A stretch of 64,000 nucleotides of DNA from Rhodococcus globerulus NBRC 14531 (GCF_001894805.1 NZ_BCWX01000003.1:620001-684000); one strand, 5' to 3'; shown: positions 42,777 to 52,224, numbered from the stretch's first letter. The notes: generated by a model from the letters alone, not told the origin. Numbers and translations: made by a program.

Positions 42777-44261
42777 TCAGCGTCGGTGCTCGTATCCGAT
42801 CCAGGCTCGTCGACGGTCGCCGAGTGGATCGCTCTCCACTCGGCTGATGCGGTCGAAAATCATGGTTCTCCGCTGGGCGCTCGTGTACACGGGCCACTCG
42901 GTACCCGGGCTACCGGTTCTCGCGAAGTTGATCCAATGTTCTTGCATCGCTTCGGTGACCGTCGCCAGGGACCGACGCCCACCGATCGCGGTCAGCGCAC
43001 CGGTGAGGGCGTCCGATCGCCCGAACACGGCAAACAGTTCTGTGGCGTGGGTGGCGCCAAGTCCGACCAGGGTGAGGATGCGCGGCGCAAAATCGTAGCG
43101 GTAGCTGTACGTGGGGGCCACGTCGCAATGTCCTTGTGCGCACAGGACCATCGGTTCCCAGAATGTGATGTCGCCGCCGATGTCTGCGGCGGCGTAGCGG
43201 TGCGGATACGTCGGATAGGCGGCGAGTGCGCGGGCCTTCACGTCGGCCGAAACGTGCGAGAACATTTTCTCGATGCGGGCAGGATCGGTGGGAAGAATGT
43301 TGAGGAAACGTGGAAAGATTCTGCCCTCGTGGAGATTTGACCCGACTATCAGTGGCACGGGATGAGATTTTCCGGCGGCAAAGACGTCCAGCGGATGTTC
43401 GGGGAGGACGTCGTCGCCCACAACAGGCGCGAAAGCACGGGTACCAGGTTCCTCGTCAGCGCCGCGACGCACAAGTTCGTCGCCGACCTCGACGAGTCGA
43501 CGAACCGGTACATTTCGTAGCCAGGCCGCGGGTGTCTTGGTCGGGGCTCCGGCAATGTCGAGGAATTCGCGTGCCCACCCGTGCGCGCGTTCTTTTCCGT
43601 ATGCCGAAGCTGCCGGCGGGCTTTGAGCGATGGCGCGGGCAAACAACCCTCGCGTAGACGGTGTTGTCATCACAGTGGTGACGGCATTTGCGCCGGAGGA
43701 TTCACCGAAGATTGTGACGTTGTCAGGGTCACCGCCGAACGCCGCGGCGTTTCGCTGGACCCATTCGAGTGCCGCAATCTGGTCACGTAGCCCGATATTC
43801 GAGTCGAATGAGTGCTCCGCAGTGGAGAATTCACTGAAATCGAGGTAGCCGAGCGCGCCGAGGCGGTACTGGACGGAGACGTAGATGACATCGCCACGTT
43901 CCACCAACGACGTTCCCCAGTACATCGGCGTTGACGGATTTCCGCCGTTGTACGCGCCGCCGTGAATGAACACCATCACGGGACGTGGGGTAACACGGGC
44001 CGACTCGGGCGCAAGAACATTCACGAACAGACACGACTCGTTTTCGGTGCTCTTACGCTGTGGTGCCGGTGAATCGAACTCGGTGGCCGAGCGGGTTCCC
44101 GCCCACGCGGCAACTGGTTGCGGTGCGAGAAACCGCGCCGGCCCGATCGGCGAAGCAGCGTAGGGAATGCCGCGCCAGGTGCGGAGTCGACCGGTGCGGG
44201 TCGCGAGGTAGCGGCCCCGGATCTTTCCCGAATCGAGTACTACGTCAAGGTTGTCGGTCAC
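42777..44261 (-). CDS. type-B carboxylesterase/lipase, first of a tandem pair
   Basis: A 494-residue alpha/beta-hydrolase of the type-B carboxylesterase family. The nucleophile elbow is GESSG (VTIFGESSGANAV) near residue 190, the oxyanion block is 'PVMVFIHGGAYNGG' and the acidic and His residues follow ('HEGRIFPRF', 'GLGATHATELFAVFG'). It has no signal peptide, so it is cytoplasmic. Substrates are esters of unknown kind. Its GTG start overlaps the stop of the next gene upstream (GTGA), so the two esterases are co-translated. Confidence 0.88.
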   Translation of the reverse strand: MTDNLDVVLDSGKIRGRYLATRTGRLRTWRGIPYAASPIGPARFLAPQPVAAWAGTRSATEFDSPAPQRKSTENESCLFVNVLAPESARVTPRPVMVFIHGGAYNGGNPSTPMYWGTSLVERGDVIYVSVQYRLGALGYLDFSEFSTAEHSFDSNIGLRDQIAALEWVQRNAAAFGGDPDNVTIFGESSGANAVTTVMTTPSTRGLFARAIAQSPPAASAYGKERAHGWAREFLDIAGAPTKTPAAWLRNVPVRRLVEVGDELVRRGADEEPGTRAFAPVVGDDVLPEHPLDVFAAGKSHPVPLIVGSNLHEGRIFPRFLNILPTDPARIEKMFSHVSADVKARALAAYPTYPHRYAAADIGGDITFWEPMVLCAQGHCDVAPTYSYRYDFAPRILTLVGLGATHATELFAVFGRSDALTGALTAIGGRRSLATVTEAMQEHWINFARTGSPGTEWPVYTSAQRRTMIFDRISRVESDPLGDRRRAWIGYEHRR

Positions 44262-45802
44262 GAAGAAACCTGATTCGGTGCGTAGTTGCGGTAGCCCGCA
44301 TAGCCGGACCAGGCGCGTCGTTGCTCGGCGCGCGGATCGGTGTCCACGCGAGAGATCGCGTCGAAGATCATCGTGTGACGCTGCGCGGCGTAACTCGGCC
44401 AGTCACTTCGAGGTGCCGCATGCTGTGCGAAGTGCAGCCAATGTCCCTGCATCGCCTCGGTGACGGCGCTGAGGCCTCGCCTGCCACCAGGAACTGTGAG
44501 GCCACGGCCGACGGCGCTGTCACCGATACCGAATACCGCAAACATTTCGAAACCGTGAGTGGCGTCGAGACCGACCCATCGCATCAGTGGTGGCGCAAAG
44601 TCGAAGCGGTAGGCGTACGTGGGTGCGTACTGCGCGTGTGCCTGCGCCAACTCCACCGACGGATGCCAGAAAGTCACGTCGCCGCCGATGTCGATTGCAG
44701 TGTCAGTGCTCGGGTATCCCGGATATGTTGCAAGGATTCGATTTCCGGCTGCGGGATCGGTGAGGGCGAACATCCTCTCGATTCGCGCGGGAGTTGTCGG
44801 GAGCCCGTCGAGGAACTTCGGGAAGAGCGTGCCCTCACGCTTGTTGGTGCCGATGATCAGCGGAACCCGATGTGCCAGGCCACGACTGCACGCCTCCGCC
44901 GGCGGATGGGGAAGAAAATCTCCGTCGACACTGGGCCCGAACGGATGGAGCCCTGGTGTAGCAGCAAGAGCTTCGGCTCCCAGGCGGGCTCCGGCGCGGC
45001 CCAATTCACGAGCCGACGTAAGACGCAGAGCCTGGTCCGGGGTGGCGTCGGAGCCCAGAATGTCGATGAACCGTCGACCCCATTCGCGTGAGAGTGACTG
45101 GTTGGCAACAAGATCCGGTGCCGGGCTCTCCGCTATGGCGGCCGCGAACAATCCTTTGGCCGCCGGCGTCGCCAGCAGAGTGGTGACGGCAGTGCCGCCG
45201 GCCGATTCGCCGAAGACCGTCACTCGATCGGGGTCGCCGCCGAATGCTGCAATGTTCCGCTGCACCCATTGCAATGCGGCCACTTGATCACGAAGCCCGA
45301 GGTTGGCGTCGAAATGATGCCGAGGAGTGGAGAATTCGGTGAAATCCAAGAAACCCAGAGCGCCCAGTCGGTAATTGATCGATACGTACACGATGTTGCC
45401 GCGGGTGACGAGCGAGCGCCCGGAATAGATGCCCGTCGCCGAGGTGCCAATGGTATTGGCGCCCCCGTGGATGAACACCATCACCGGAAGGGGCTCGCGG
45501 CTGGGGTATTCGGGGGCAAGAACATTGAGTGTGAGGCAGTCTTCGCTGCTGGGTTGATACTTCCCGGGAGCCAGCGCCAAGCCCTTCTTGTTCTGGACCG
45601 ACGCATCGCCGAATGCCGACGCGTTCCGCTCACCTCGCCAAGGCCGCACTGGTCGTGGCGCTTGCAGCCGCAAAGCTCCGACCGGGGGACACGCGTAAGG
45701 AATGCCTCGCCACGCACGGAGTTTGCCCACCCGCGTGCCGCGCAATGTTCCGTCAGCTGTGCGTACGAGTAGACCTGGATTCGTCGGTGCGTCTGCCGCC
45801 AT
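44258..45802 (-). CDS. type-B carboxylesterase/lipase, second of a tandem pair
   Basis: A 514-residue paralogue of the esterase at 42777. Nucleophile elbow GESAG (VTVFGESAGGTAV), oxyanion block 'PVMVFIHGGANTIG' and the catalytic-His region 'GLDATHGFEMFAVFG' are in the same order. ATG at 45802 gives MAADAPTNPGLLVRTADGTLRG, the family's typical entry; a longer frame to 45967 is not used. About half of the positions look shared with its neighbour by eye, which indicates an old tandem duplication. The pair is transcribed towards the left. Confidence 0.88.
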   Translation of the reverse strand: MAADAPTNPGLLVRTADGTLRGTRVGKLRAWRGIPYACPPVGALRLQAPRPVRPWRGERNASAFGDASVQNKKGLALAPGKYQPSSEDCLTLNVLAPEYPSREPLPVMVFIHGGANTIGTSATGIYSGRSLVTRGNIVYVSINYRLGALGFLDFTEFSTPRHHFDANLGLRDQVAALQWVQRNIAAFGGDPDRVTVFGESAGGTAVTTLLATPAAKGLFAAAIAESPAPDLVANQSLSREWGRRFIDILGSDATPDQALRLTSARELGRAGARLGAEALAATPGLHPFGPSVDGDFLPHPPAEACSRGLAHRVPLIIGTNKREGTLFPKFLDGLPTTPARIERMFALTDPAAGNRILATYPGYPSTDTAIDIGGDVTFWHPSVELAQAHAQYAPTYAYRFDFAPPLMRWVGLDATHGFEMFAVFGIGDSAVGRGLTVPGGRRGLSAVTEAMQGHWLHFAQHAAPRSDWPSYAAQRHTMIFDAISRVDTDPRAEQRRAWSGYAGYRNYAPNQVSS

Positions 45803-45833
45803 AGTCGCGACTATACGTAACTTCTGCCCCCGA

Positions 45834-47243
45834 TTACCGCCGTGCCTCCAACAACCTGAGCCATACTTCGCTGACCGTCGGATACGACGGCACCGCATGC
45901 CATAACGTGTCGAGCGGGACCGCACCGACGACGGCAATTGTTGCTGCGTGGAGCAATTCCGAGACATCCGGACCGACGAAAGTTGCCCCGACGATTACGT
46001 CGGCACCACGGTCGATCACCAGTTTCGCGCGGCCTTCGTAATTGTCACGGAGCAGCGAGGATCCTGCGACGGCAATGTCGATCTCCACGACCTCGACGTC
46101 GATACCGTCTGCCCTGGCCTGCTTTTCGGTGCGCCCCACCCACGCTGCTTCGGGCGAGGTGAATACCACCTGTGGAACACGGCCGCTGTCAGCGGAGGCG
46201 ATGAACCGTGGGTCGACCAGCGCGCGTCCCGCTGCTCGTGCGGCGATCACATCGCCGCACACTCGGGCCTGGTACTTACCCATATGGGTCAGCGGTGACC
46301 GGCCGTTGATATCTCCGACGGCATAAAGCCATTCGCCCTGTGCACACAGGTGATCGTCCGTCGGAACGTACGCACCATCGGTCAAACCGACGGACGACAA
46401 CCCCAACTGCGCCGACGTCGGCGCACGGCCTGCGGCAACAATCAGTTCGTCGACCTCGATCACACCGGAAGAGGTGTCGATGGTGACCGGCCCACCGTGA
46501 ATGTTCCCTTCACCAGTATCCCGGGCATCGGGTCGCGATACGGAATGGACGGTAGTCCCGAACCGCACGTCGGCTCCCCGTGCGGTGAGATGACGCGCAA
46601 CCATGTCTCCGGCAAACGGTTCGGCAGATTTCAGCACTGCGTTGCCGCGTACCAGCAACGTCACCTCGGCGCCGAATGACAACAACCACGTTGCGCACTC
46701 CGATGCGACGACGCCGCCGCCGATGACGGCAACACGCCGCGGAACTTCGTGGAGATTGGTGGCGTCGCGTGACGTCCAAGGGAGCGCAGCCCGCAGTCCG
46801 GGTGTGTCCGGGACCGACGCGGTTGTTCCGGTGGCAAGTACGACGGCCTGGCGGGCGAAGAGTGTGCGCGTGCCGTCGACAACAACGGTCCGCTCGCCGT
46901 CCAGAACGCCGTGGCCTTTGATCACGTCGATACCGGCGGACTCGGCCCACTCGACCTGCGAGGAATCGTCGTGGTTGTGGGTAAAGGAGTCACGTCTGGC
47001 CAAGATCGCGTCGATGTCCGGCGGCGCGGCGGATACACCTGGCAACGCGCCCGCGTCGTCGAGCACCTGCCCTGGCCTCAGTAGCGCCTTACTCGGCATA
47101 CACGCCCAGTACGAGCATTCACCACCGACTAGTTGGTGCTCCACGATGGCAGCGGTACGGGTGCTTCCGGCTATTGCGTAGGCCGCGGCGTTCTCGCCCG
47201 CCGGTCCGCCGCCGATGACTATGACATCGAATTCTTCGGTCAT
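45834..47243 (-). CDS. FAD-dependent pyridine nucleotide-disulfide oxidoreductase
   Basis: A 469-residue flavoprotein. GGGPAGENAA near residue 11-20 binds FAD; the redox cysteines are C-x4-C in GGECSYWACMPSKALL (usual GGTCxNxGCxPSK). The second Rossmann motif GGGVVASECA binds NAD(P)H and the dimer domain ends the chain ('HAVPSYPTVSEVWLRLLE', with the HxxxxE-like His). It belongs to the lipoamide dehydrogenase/mercuric reductase group; the W and Y next to the cysteines are typical of a mycobacterial-rhodococcal subgroup with unknown substrate. It is divergent from the SDR-ndh operon, 97 bases apart. Confidence 0.88.
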   Translation of the reverse strand: MTEEFDVIVIGGGPAGENAAAYAIAGSTRTAAIVEHQLVGGECSYWACMPSKALLRPGQVLDDAGALPGVSAAPPDIDAILARRDSFTHNHDDSSQVEWAESAGIDVIKGHGVLDGERTVVVDGTRTLFARQAVVLATGTTASVPDTPGLRAALPWTSRDATNLHEVPRRVAVIGGGVVASECATWLLSFGAEVTLLVRGNAVLKSAEPFAGDMVARHLTARGADVRFGTTVHSVSRPDARDTGEGNIHGGPVTIDTSSGVIEVDELIVAAGRAPTSAQLGLSSVGLTDGAYVPTDDHLCAQGEWLYAVGDINGRSPLTHMGKYQARVCGDVIAARAAGRALVDPRFIASADSGRVPQVVFTSPEAAWVGRTEKQARADGIDVEVVEIDIAVAGSSLLRDNYEGRAKLVIDRGADVIVGATFVGPDVSELLHAATIAVVGAVPLDTLWHAVPSYPTVSEVWLRLLEARR

Positions 47244-47340
47244 CGCTCTACGGTATGCCGATCAGGTGGTGATGTGCAGGGTAACCGGTTTGTCGACTGA
47301 CGGGCCGTGCAGTGACCCTGCGGTGGTTACAGTGGCAGCC

Positions 47341-48093
47341 ATGACGCGGCAGAAGATTCTGATCACCGGCGCAAGTTCGGGTCTCGGCGAAGAAATGGCA
47401 CGAAGGTTCGCAGCGCGGGGACGCGATCTGGCTCTGTGCGCCAGGAGAACCGATCGGCTCGACGCCCTCCGGAAGCAACTGCTCGCCGAGCATCCGAGGA
47501 TCACAGTTGCGGTGGCAGGGCTCGATGTCACAGAACATGATTCCGTTGTCCGAGTGTTCGGCGAACTTCGCGACCTACTCGGTGGGCTCGATCGGGTGAT
47601 CGTCAATGCCGGTCTGGGTAAGGGCGCCAAGATCGGTACCGGTAAGGCGCATGCGAATCTTGCGACAGCGCAGACGAACTTCGTAGGCGCACTGTCACAG
47701 TGCGAGGCCGCACTCGAGATATTCCGCACGCAGAACGCCGGGCACCTTGTACTGGTGTCCTCGATCAGTGCAGATCGCGGACTTCCCGGCACCAAAGCCG
47801 CATATTCAGCGAGCAAAGCCGGGGTGGCCGCGCTCGGTGAGGCTCTCAGTATCGAACTGGCGCGCACGCCGATTCGAGTGACCACCCTGCTGCCAGGTTT
47901 CATCAAGACGGACATGTCGGCGAGTGCCGGCGACGATTCTTCCTTGATGGCTGAGCTCGACGAGGGCGTCGATGCGATGGTTACGGCCATCGAAAAAGAA
48001 GTGACACGAGCGGCGCTTCCCGGACTGAAATGGCAGGGAATCGATGCTGCACTGCGGTTTCTGCCCAACTCGGTGACGGCGAGGTTCGTCTGA
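47341..48093 (+). CDS. short-chain dehydrogenase/reductase
   Basis: A 250-residue classic SDR. The NAD(P) motif TGASSGLGEEMARRF is at residues 9-23, NAG (as VNAGLG) follows, the catalytic Ser is in VLVSSISADRG and the YxxxK is Y-S-A-S-K in AAYSASKAGVAAL. ATG at 47341 is chosen over upstream frames, which lie in the divergent promoter. The stop overlaps the ndh start (TGATG), so the two are translationally coupled. The substrate is unknown; the coupling to NADH dehydrogenase could reflect shared cofactor turnover (weak inference). Confidence 0.9.
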   Translation: MTRQKILITGASSGLGEEMARRFAARGRDLALCARRTDRLDALRKQLLAEHPRITVAVAGLDVTEHDSVVRVFGELRDLLGGLDRVIVNAGLGKGAKIGTGKAHANLATAQTNFVGALSQCEAALEIFRTQNAGHLVLVSSISADRGLPGTKAAYSASKAGVAALGEALSIELARTPIRVTTLLPGFIKTDMSASAGDDSSLMAELDEGVDAMVTAIEKEVTRAALPGLKWQGIDAALRFLPNSVTARFV

Positions 48094-49415
48094 TGAGTAT
48101 CCACAAGTCGAACGGCAAGCCGCGCGTTGTCATTGTCGGCGGCGGATTCGGCGGCCTCTACGCAGCCAAGAAGTTGAAGAAAGCCGACGTCGAAGTAGTT
48201 CTGATCGATCGCGGAACCAGTCACGTGTTTCAGCCGTTGCTTTACCAGTGTGCAACCGGACTCCTCTCCGAAGGCCAGATCGCGAGCCCACTTCGGCACC
48301 TTCTGGAAGACCAGAAGAATACGAATGTAGTGCTGGGCGAAGCAAAATCCCTCGATGCCGAAGCTCGGCTGCTGACCGCAAGCAGATTCGACGGTTCGAC
48401 ATTCGACCTACCGTACGACTATCTGATCGTGGCGGCCGGCATGCGGCAGTCGTACCACGGCCAGGACGACTTCATCAAATGGGCGCCCGGAATGAAAACG
48501 CTGGACGACGCGCTGGCCATCCGCCGCAGTCTCATTGCCGCGTTCGAAATGGCCGAATCTCTCCCCACTGCCGAGGAACGGCGTCCGTGGTTGACGTTCG
48601 CCGTTGCCGGCGGCGGACCGACCGGGGTCGAGATCGCGGGGCAGATACGCGAATTGGCGATGCACGCGCTCACCAACGAATTCAGGTCCATCGACCCGGA
48701 CGAGGCGCGAGTGCTCCTCTTCCACGGTGACGATCGAGTGTTGCCGTCGTTCAACAGATCGCTGTCCGCGGCTGCCGCGCGCACGCTCGCGAAGATCGGC
48801 GTCGAAACGCATCTCGGCGTGCATGTCACCGACGTCGGTGAAACCGAGATCGAGACCACCGACAAGAAGACAAAAGCGAAGCAGCGCTACGAGACCCGCA
48901 CCATTTTGTGGACCGCCGGTGTCGAAGCAGTGCCGTTTGTCGAAGCGCTCGCCACGGCGCTCGGCGTCAAGCAGGTCGGCGGCGGCCGCATCGACGTCGA
49001 GGCCGACCTGACCGTGCCAGGCCACCCGAACATCTGGGTCGTCGGCGACATCATGTCCCGGGACAAGTTGCCCGGTGTCGCCGAAGTGGCTATGCAGGGT
49101 GGACGCTACGCGGGGGCGCAGATCGCTGCCCGCGTCGAAAACGGTCGACCGAACGGAAAGCCCTTCAAGTACCGCGATCTCGGTACTGCCGCCTACATTT
49201 CGCGTCGCCACGCACTCCTGCAGGCCGGACCGATCCGGATGTCGGGCTTCATCGGCTGGGTGTCCTGGGGAGTCATTCACATCGCGTTCCTCGCGGGTTT
49301 CCGCAACCGCGTCAGCACGGCACTGAACTGGGGCGTCACCCTTGCGTCGAAAACGCGCCGGGAACGCGCAATCACATTCGGCGACCCGGAAACCGCACGG
49401 CAACCGTACAACTGA
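48093..49415 (+). CDS. ndh: type II NADH dehydrogenase
   Basis: A 440-residue NDH-2. VVIVGGGFGGLYAAKKL binds FAD at residues 12-28, 'FAVAGGGPTGVEIAGQI' is the NADH Rossmann motif near 170, and 'IWVVGDIMSRDKLPG' binds the FAD tail near 315. The C-terminal part (about 385-425) has the hydrophobic, membrane-associating helix region 'WVSWGVIHIAFLAGFRNRV'. It passes electrons from NADH to menaquinone without pumping protons and is located on the inner face of the membrane. ATG at 48093 overlaps the SDR stop. Confidence 0.92.
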   Translation: MSIHKSNGKPRVVIVGGGFGGLYAAKKLKKADVEVVLIDRGTSHVFQPLLYQCATGLLSEGQIASPLRHLLEDQKNTNVVLGEAKSLDAEARLLTASRFDGSTFDLPYDYLIVAAGMRQSYHGQDDFIKWAPGMKTLDDALAIRRSLIAAFEMAESLPTAEERRPWLTFAVAGGGPTGVEIAGQIRELAMHALTNEFRSIDPDEARVLLFHGDDRVLPSFNRSLSAAAARTLAKIGVETHLGVHVTDVGETEIETTDKKTKAKQRYETRTILWTAGVEAVPFVEALATALGVKQVGGGRIDVEADLTVPGHPNIWVVGDIMSRDKLPGVAEVAMQGGRYAGAQIAARVENGRPNGKPFKYRDLGTAAYISRRHALLQAGPIRMSGFIGWVSWGVIHIAFLAGFRNRVSTALNWGVTLASKTRRERAITFGDPETARQPYN

Positions 49416-49436
49416 GCGAACTGTCGCGGGATCCGA

Positions 49437-49940
49437 CTACTCCGTGGTGAAGACGGGATTCCCGAATTCGTCGATCATGAACCACAGACTACCGACGGCC
49501 TGCCCCAACATGTCGCCGGGCACTTCATCGTCCAAGTATCGGTAGACCGGCTTGCCGTTGACCGTCACCTGGAACGAACCGTCAGGTCCCGGTACGGTAC
49601 CGAGCGCCGCGTTGATCCCCTCGGTCACCGGAGAATCGGTGACAGACGTGACGGCAGGCCAATGCCGGAGGCAGCTCTCGTCGCACGAATCCCCGGTCGG
49701 GTGCTCCTCGTCCGGGTCGTAGATGTAGACGGTCATACCTTCGCCGTCGACGGCAATTGTTCCCAGTGGAGAGTCGGCAGTCTTCAGTAGCACCGCGTCG
49801 GCTGCGGCCGGCGGCGACAACGATGTCGGCATCACGGTGACGTTGTCCGCATCGGTGCCGGAGTCGGTGGCGTCGTACGAACAGCCGGACGCGGCAAGTG
49901 CGGCACTGGCCACAATCGCGAACAACCACTGTCTGCGCAT
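49437..49940 (-). CDS. secreted-repeat lipoprotein (COG4315 type)
   Basis: A 167-residue lipoprotein. Signal peptide 1-19 ends in the lipobox ASGC with Cys20. Two lipoprotein-15 repeats follow: 'GTIAVDGEGMTVYIYDPDEEHP' with CDESCLRHWPAV, and 'QVTVNGKPVYRYLDDEVPGD'. The paired cysteines in CDESC may form a disulfide or bind haem/metal. The family is common and outside-facing but of unknown role. It is convergent with ndh and separated by 21 bases. Confidence 0.87.
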   Translation of the reverse strand: MRRQWLFAIVASAALAASGCSYDATDSGTDADNVTVMPTSLSPPAAADAVLLKTADSPLGTIAVDGEGMTVYIYDPDEEHPTGDSCDESCLRHWPAVTSVTDSPVTEGINAALGTVPGPDGSFQVTVNGKPVYRYLDDEVPGDMLGQAVGSLWFMIDEFGNPVFTTE

Positions 49941-50070
49941 GATCGCTCCATTCGAAGGTGGGCGCTACTGGCAGTGGGGGATACCCGCGAAGGGGCCACG
50001 GGAAACGTAGATCTTCCCGCATACTGTCACCGGATGTTCGACGTTGGTCGCGGCATTCACGGGGATGCCA

Positions 50071-50089
50071 GTTGCAGTTGTACTGCAAC
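50071..50089. promoter_or_regulatory. palindrome between the EspR-like gene and the lipoprotein gene
   Basis: GTTGCAG-TTGTA-CTGCAAC is a perfect 7-bp inverted repeat about 130 bases upstream of the lipoprotein start and 42 bases behind the regulator's stop. Its form suits a small helix-turn-helix regulator; which one is not known. Confidence 0.4.
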
Positions 50090-50130
50090 AACTTTCGGTA
50101 TAGATGCAGCGCTGCCGCGTCGAATGGTGA

Positions 50131-50574
50131 TCAGGCGCGTGGCTGTGGCGCAGTGTAGGTAATGCAGTCCGGCGGGACGGATGGCAGGCCTTCGGAGGAC
50201 CTGAGCTTCTCGGCAATCGAGGAAAGCAGGCTCTGTGACTCGGGGGACAGATCTACGGCTTTACGTGTGAGGGAACGTAATTCGTTGTCATAGAATTCTT
50301 CCGCAACCGAACGGTCCTCATCGGGGATCAGTTCCGGATCATGGCGAGGGGTAGGTGCAAAGAAGTACTCGGCGTCGACTCCGAAGAAGTCGGCGAGTGC
50401 CAGCACCACCTGCTCAGACGGGTTGGTTCGAACGCCACTGCGCAGCTGCGAGAGATACGGTGTGGAAATTCGGCAGCCACGTTGGGAAAGTGCGTCTACA
50501 ACTTGCGCATTGGTCAATCGGGGAGGTGTTACGGGGTACAGGGCGTTCAATCGTTCTCGGAACGAATCTGCCAC
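50131..50574 (-). CDS. EspR-like helix-turn-helix regulator
   Basis: A 147-residue XRE-type DNA-binding protein. The N-terminal domain (about 1-85) contains 'TNAQVVDALSQRGCRISTPYL' plus SQLRSGVRTNPSEQVVLALAD, which closely follows M. tuberculosis EspR (TPYLSQLRSGxRTNPS). The C-terminal 60 residues carry the helical dimerisation part with LRSLTRKAVDLSP. EspR is a nucleoid-associated regulator of ESX-1 and cell-wall genes that binds AT-rich DNA as dimers of dimers. Two starts are possible: GTG 50574, with GGGAGG five bases ahead, and ATG 50586, with an identical upstream copy of the same sequence. The GTG form aligns best with EspR. Confidence 0.88.
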   Translation of the reverse strand: MADSFRERLNALYPVTPPRLTNAQVVDALSQRGCRISTPYLSQLRSGVRTNPSEQVVLALADFFGVDAEYFFAPTPRHDPELIPDEDRSVAEEFYDNELRSLTRKAVDLSPESQSLLSSIAEKLRSSEGLPSVPPDCITYTAPQPRA

Positions 50575-50637
50575 GGTTCCTCCCATTTCCACGGTTCCTC
50601 CCTTCGCTTGTGACGTGTGCGCCACAATGTGCTGCAT

Positions 50638-50955
50638 ATTTCTGCGATTGCATAGTTATGCGAAGCAGATGTCACATAGTAGACGACTCAAAATTGGATG
50701 TTTAGAAATGAGAGTGCTTTTACCTGGGGATATTTGGGTTTTCCGGCTCTGAAAGCGTTTGTGGACAGTGTGATTTGCGACGCGAACTGACCGTTCGTTA
50801 TCAGAATATTAAATCAGTACCTTCCGGGCGGTTTGTACTGATTTACGCTCTTATGCAGCTGATTTGGCTAAGTTACCGGCCAGTCTCTTGTGCGAGCATA
50901 CCTTTCGGCTCTGCCAAGGCCTCGACTGGCGAGTTCGCTTGGAGGGAAATGAGCG
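50638..50955. other. AT-rich gene-free interval upstream of the EspR-like gene
   Basis: About 320 bases, clearly poorer in GC than the rest of the window, with no acceptable frame. It holds the promoter of the EspR-like gene and, further right, the 3' side of the acyltransferase gene. TAAATCAGTAC (50810-50820) and GTACTGATTTA (50835-50845) form a perfect 11-bp inverted repeat with a 14-base loop, usable as an operator or as a hairpin in RNA. Confidence 0.55.
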
Positions 50956-52224
50956 CTACCAGGGGCGAGCGAAGATGCCGAATTTTTCGAGCGTGTTGCA
51001 GGCCAGCGTGCGCAGCGCCTGATTGTCGGCCGATACGAAGCTCACCAGCGACAAGGTGTACGTGGCGTGGTTGCGACTGAGGTATCCGGAGACTCGAGTT
51101 GATGTGTTGTCCAGTTGAGCGGCGCTCGCTCCAGGATGCACCGCGCGGAGGGCAAGCCCCGTAGTCCGGTGCCCCTCGAACTGGTCGATGTCGACCGTAC
51201 CGATATTGGAGCACAAGGCATCTCGCTGACCAGGTCCGTCGGCAAGTCGATGAGCGACTCGGTCCGGGACGACCTGCAGGAGTTCGGCCGGGAAGCCTGC
51301 CGGACTCGACATCGGAGGAGCCTCGAACGCGTCACGGCACAATGTGCGAATCTGCGCGAGAGTGGTGGAGGGGGTCAACGGGATCGCGACCATCGCGACC
51401 GAATTGTCGACGGAATTGTCTCCCTGGTCAGTGGTACGCACGTTCATCGGAACGCTGAGCGTGACTGCGGCGGTTTTGTTCTCGGCTCGCGCTAGCTCGC
51501 CGACACATGCCAGGAACAAGCTGTTGGCGGTACCTCCGGAAGACGTTGCGACGTCATCCCATTGGTCCCGGTCGATTTCCAGAACCGCGGACGTTACCGA
51601 GTGTCGCTGGAAGCGCCGAGTGGCGGCGGCCGGTGCGGTGAAGCCGCGGAGTTCGGCTCTGCGCGCCGGACTGACGATCAATCCTCCCACCGCACGGGTG
51701 GTTCCGCGCAGAACGCGGCCAACGGTCGAGCGCGCGTCGGTGATATCCGAGTGGCCGGTGCGATCGATCGGCGGTGACGGTTTCCGCTGCATCGCGTCGC
51801 TGAGGGCGCCGATCAATCCGCGGGCGTCGGCAAGGACATGGGAACACGTCACGGAGACGACGGTTCCGCCGTCTGAATCGTAGGTCGCGGCGATGCGCCA
51901 CCCCGGACCTCGTTCCGGGTCAACCGAGAGGAGGGCCGCAGCGTCGGCCCACTCGATCACCGAGTCGGCGGCGATGGGCACCGAACGAAAACTGAGAGGG
52001 TAATGACGCGGGTCGGCGATGAATTCGGGCCGGGCGCCCGGAATTCGCGGCCTGCGCACGCGTCGGCCGAGCGGCCCGGACGCCACCCGTACACACAACT
52101 GCTCGAGCTCACTCGGATCGACGATGCTGTCGGTGCGCCATACGCCCTGCATCAAGATCGGCAAGCCGAGACCTCGGTGGGTCCACAGAAACATCTCGTC
52201 GACGACACTCAAGCGAACTCCCAC
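50956..52224 (-). CDS. acyltransferase-like protein of the condensation/WS-DGAT superfamily
   Basis: A 422-residue protein with the CoA-dependent acyltransferase double fold. The active-site region reads 'SVTCSHVLADARGLIGAL': H-x3-D is kept, but the usual HHxxxDG second part is DA. 'LSVPMNVRTTD' and 'NSVDNSVAMVAIPL' match the WS/DGAT and PapA-type core, and CSNIG (here 'ALCSNIGTVDI') is shared with them. No signal peptide. It may acylate a lipid acceptor in the cytosol; substrates unknown. The start could be GTG 52224 or a TTG four codons on, which has GTGGGAG at proper distance. Confidence 0.68.
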   Translation of the reverse strand: MGVRLSVVDEMFLWTHRGLGLPILMQGVWRTDSIVDPSELEQLCVRVASGPLGRRVRRPRIPGARPEFIADPRHYPLSFRSVPIAADSVIEWADAAALLSVDPERGPGWRIAATYDSDGGTVVSVTCSHVLADARGLIGALSDAMQRKPSPPIDRTGHSDITDARSTVGRVLRGTTRAVGGLIVSPARRAELRGFTAPAAATRRFQRHSVTSAVLEIDRDQWDDVATSSGGTANSLFLACVGELARAENKTAAVTLSVPMNVRTTDQGDNSVDNSVAMVAIPLTPSTTLAQIRTLCRDAFEAPPMSSPAGFPAELLQVVPDRVAHRLADGPGQRDALCSNIGTVDIDQFEGHRTTGLALRAVHPGASAAQLDNTSTRVSGYLSRNHATYTLSLVSFVSADNQALRTLACNTLEKFGIFARPW

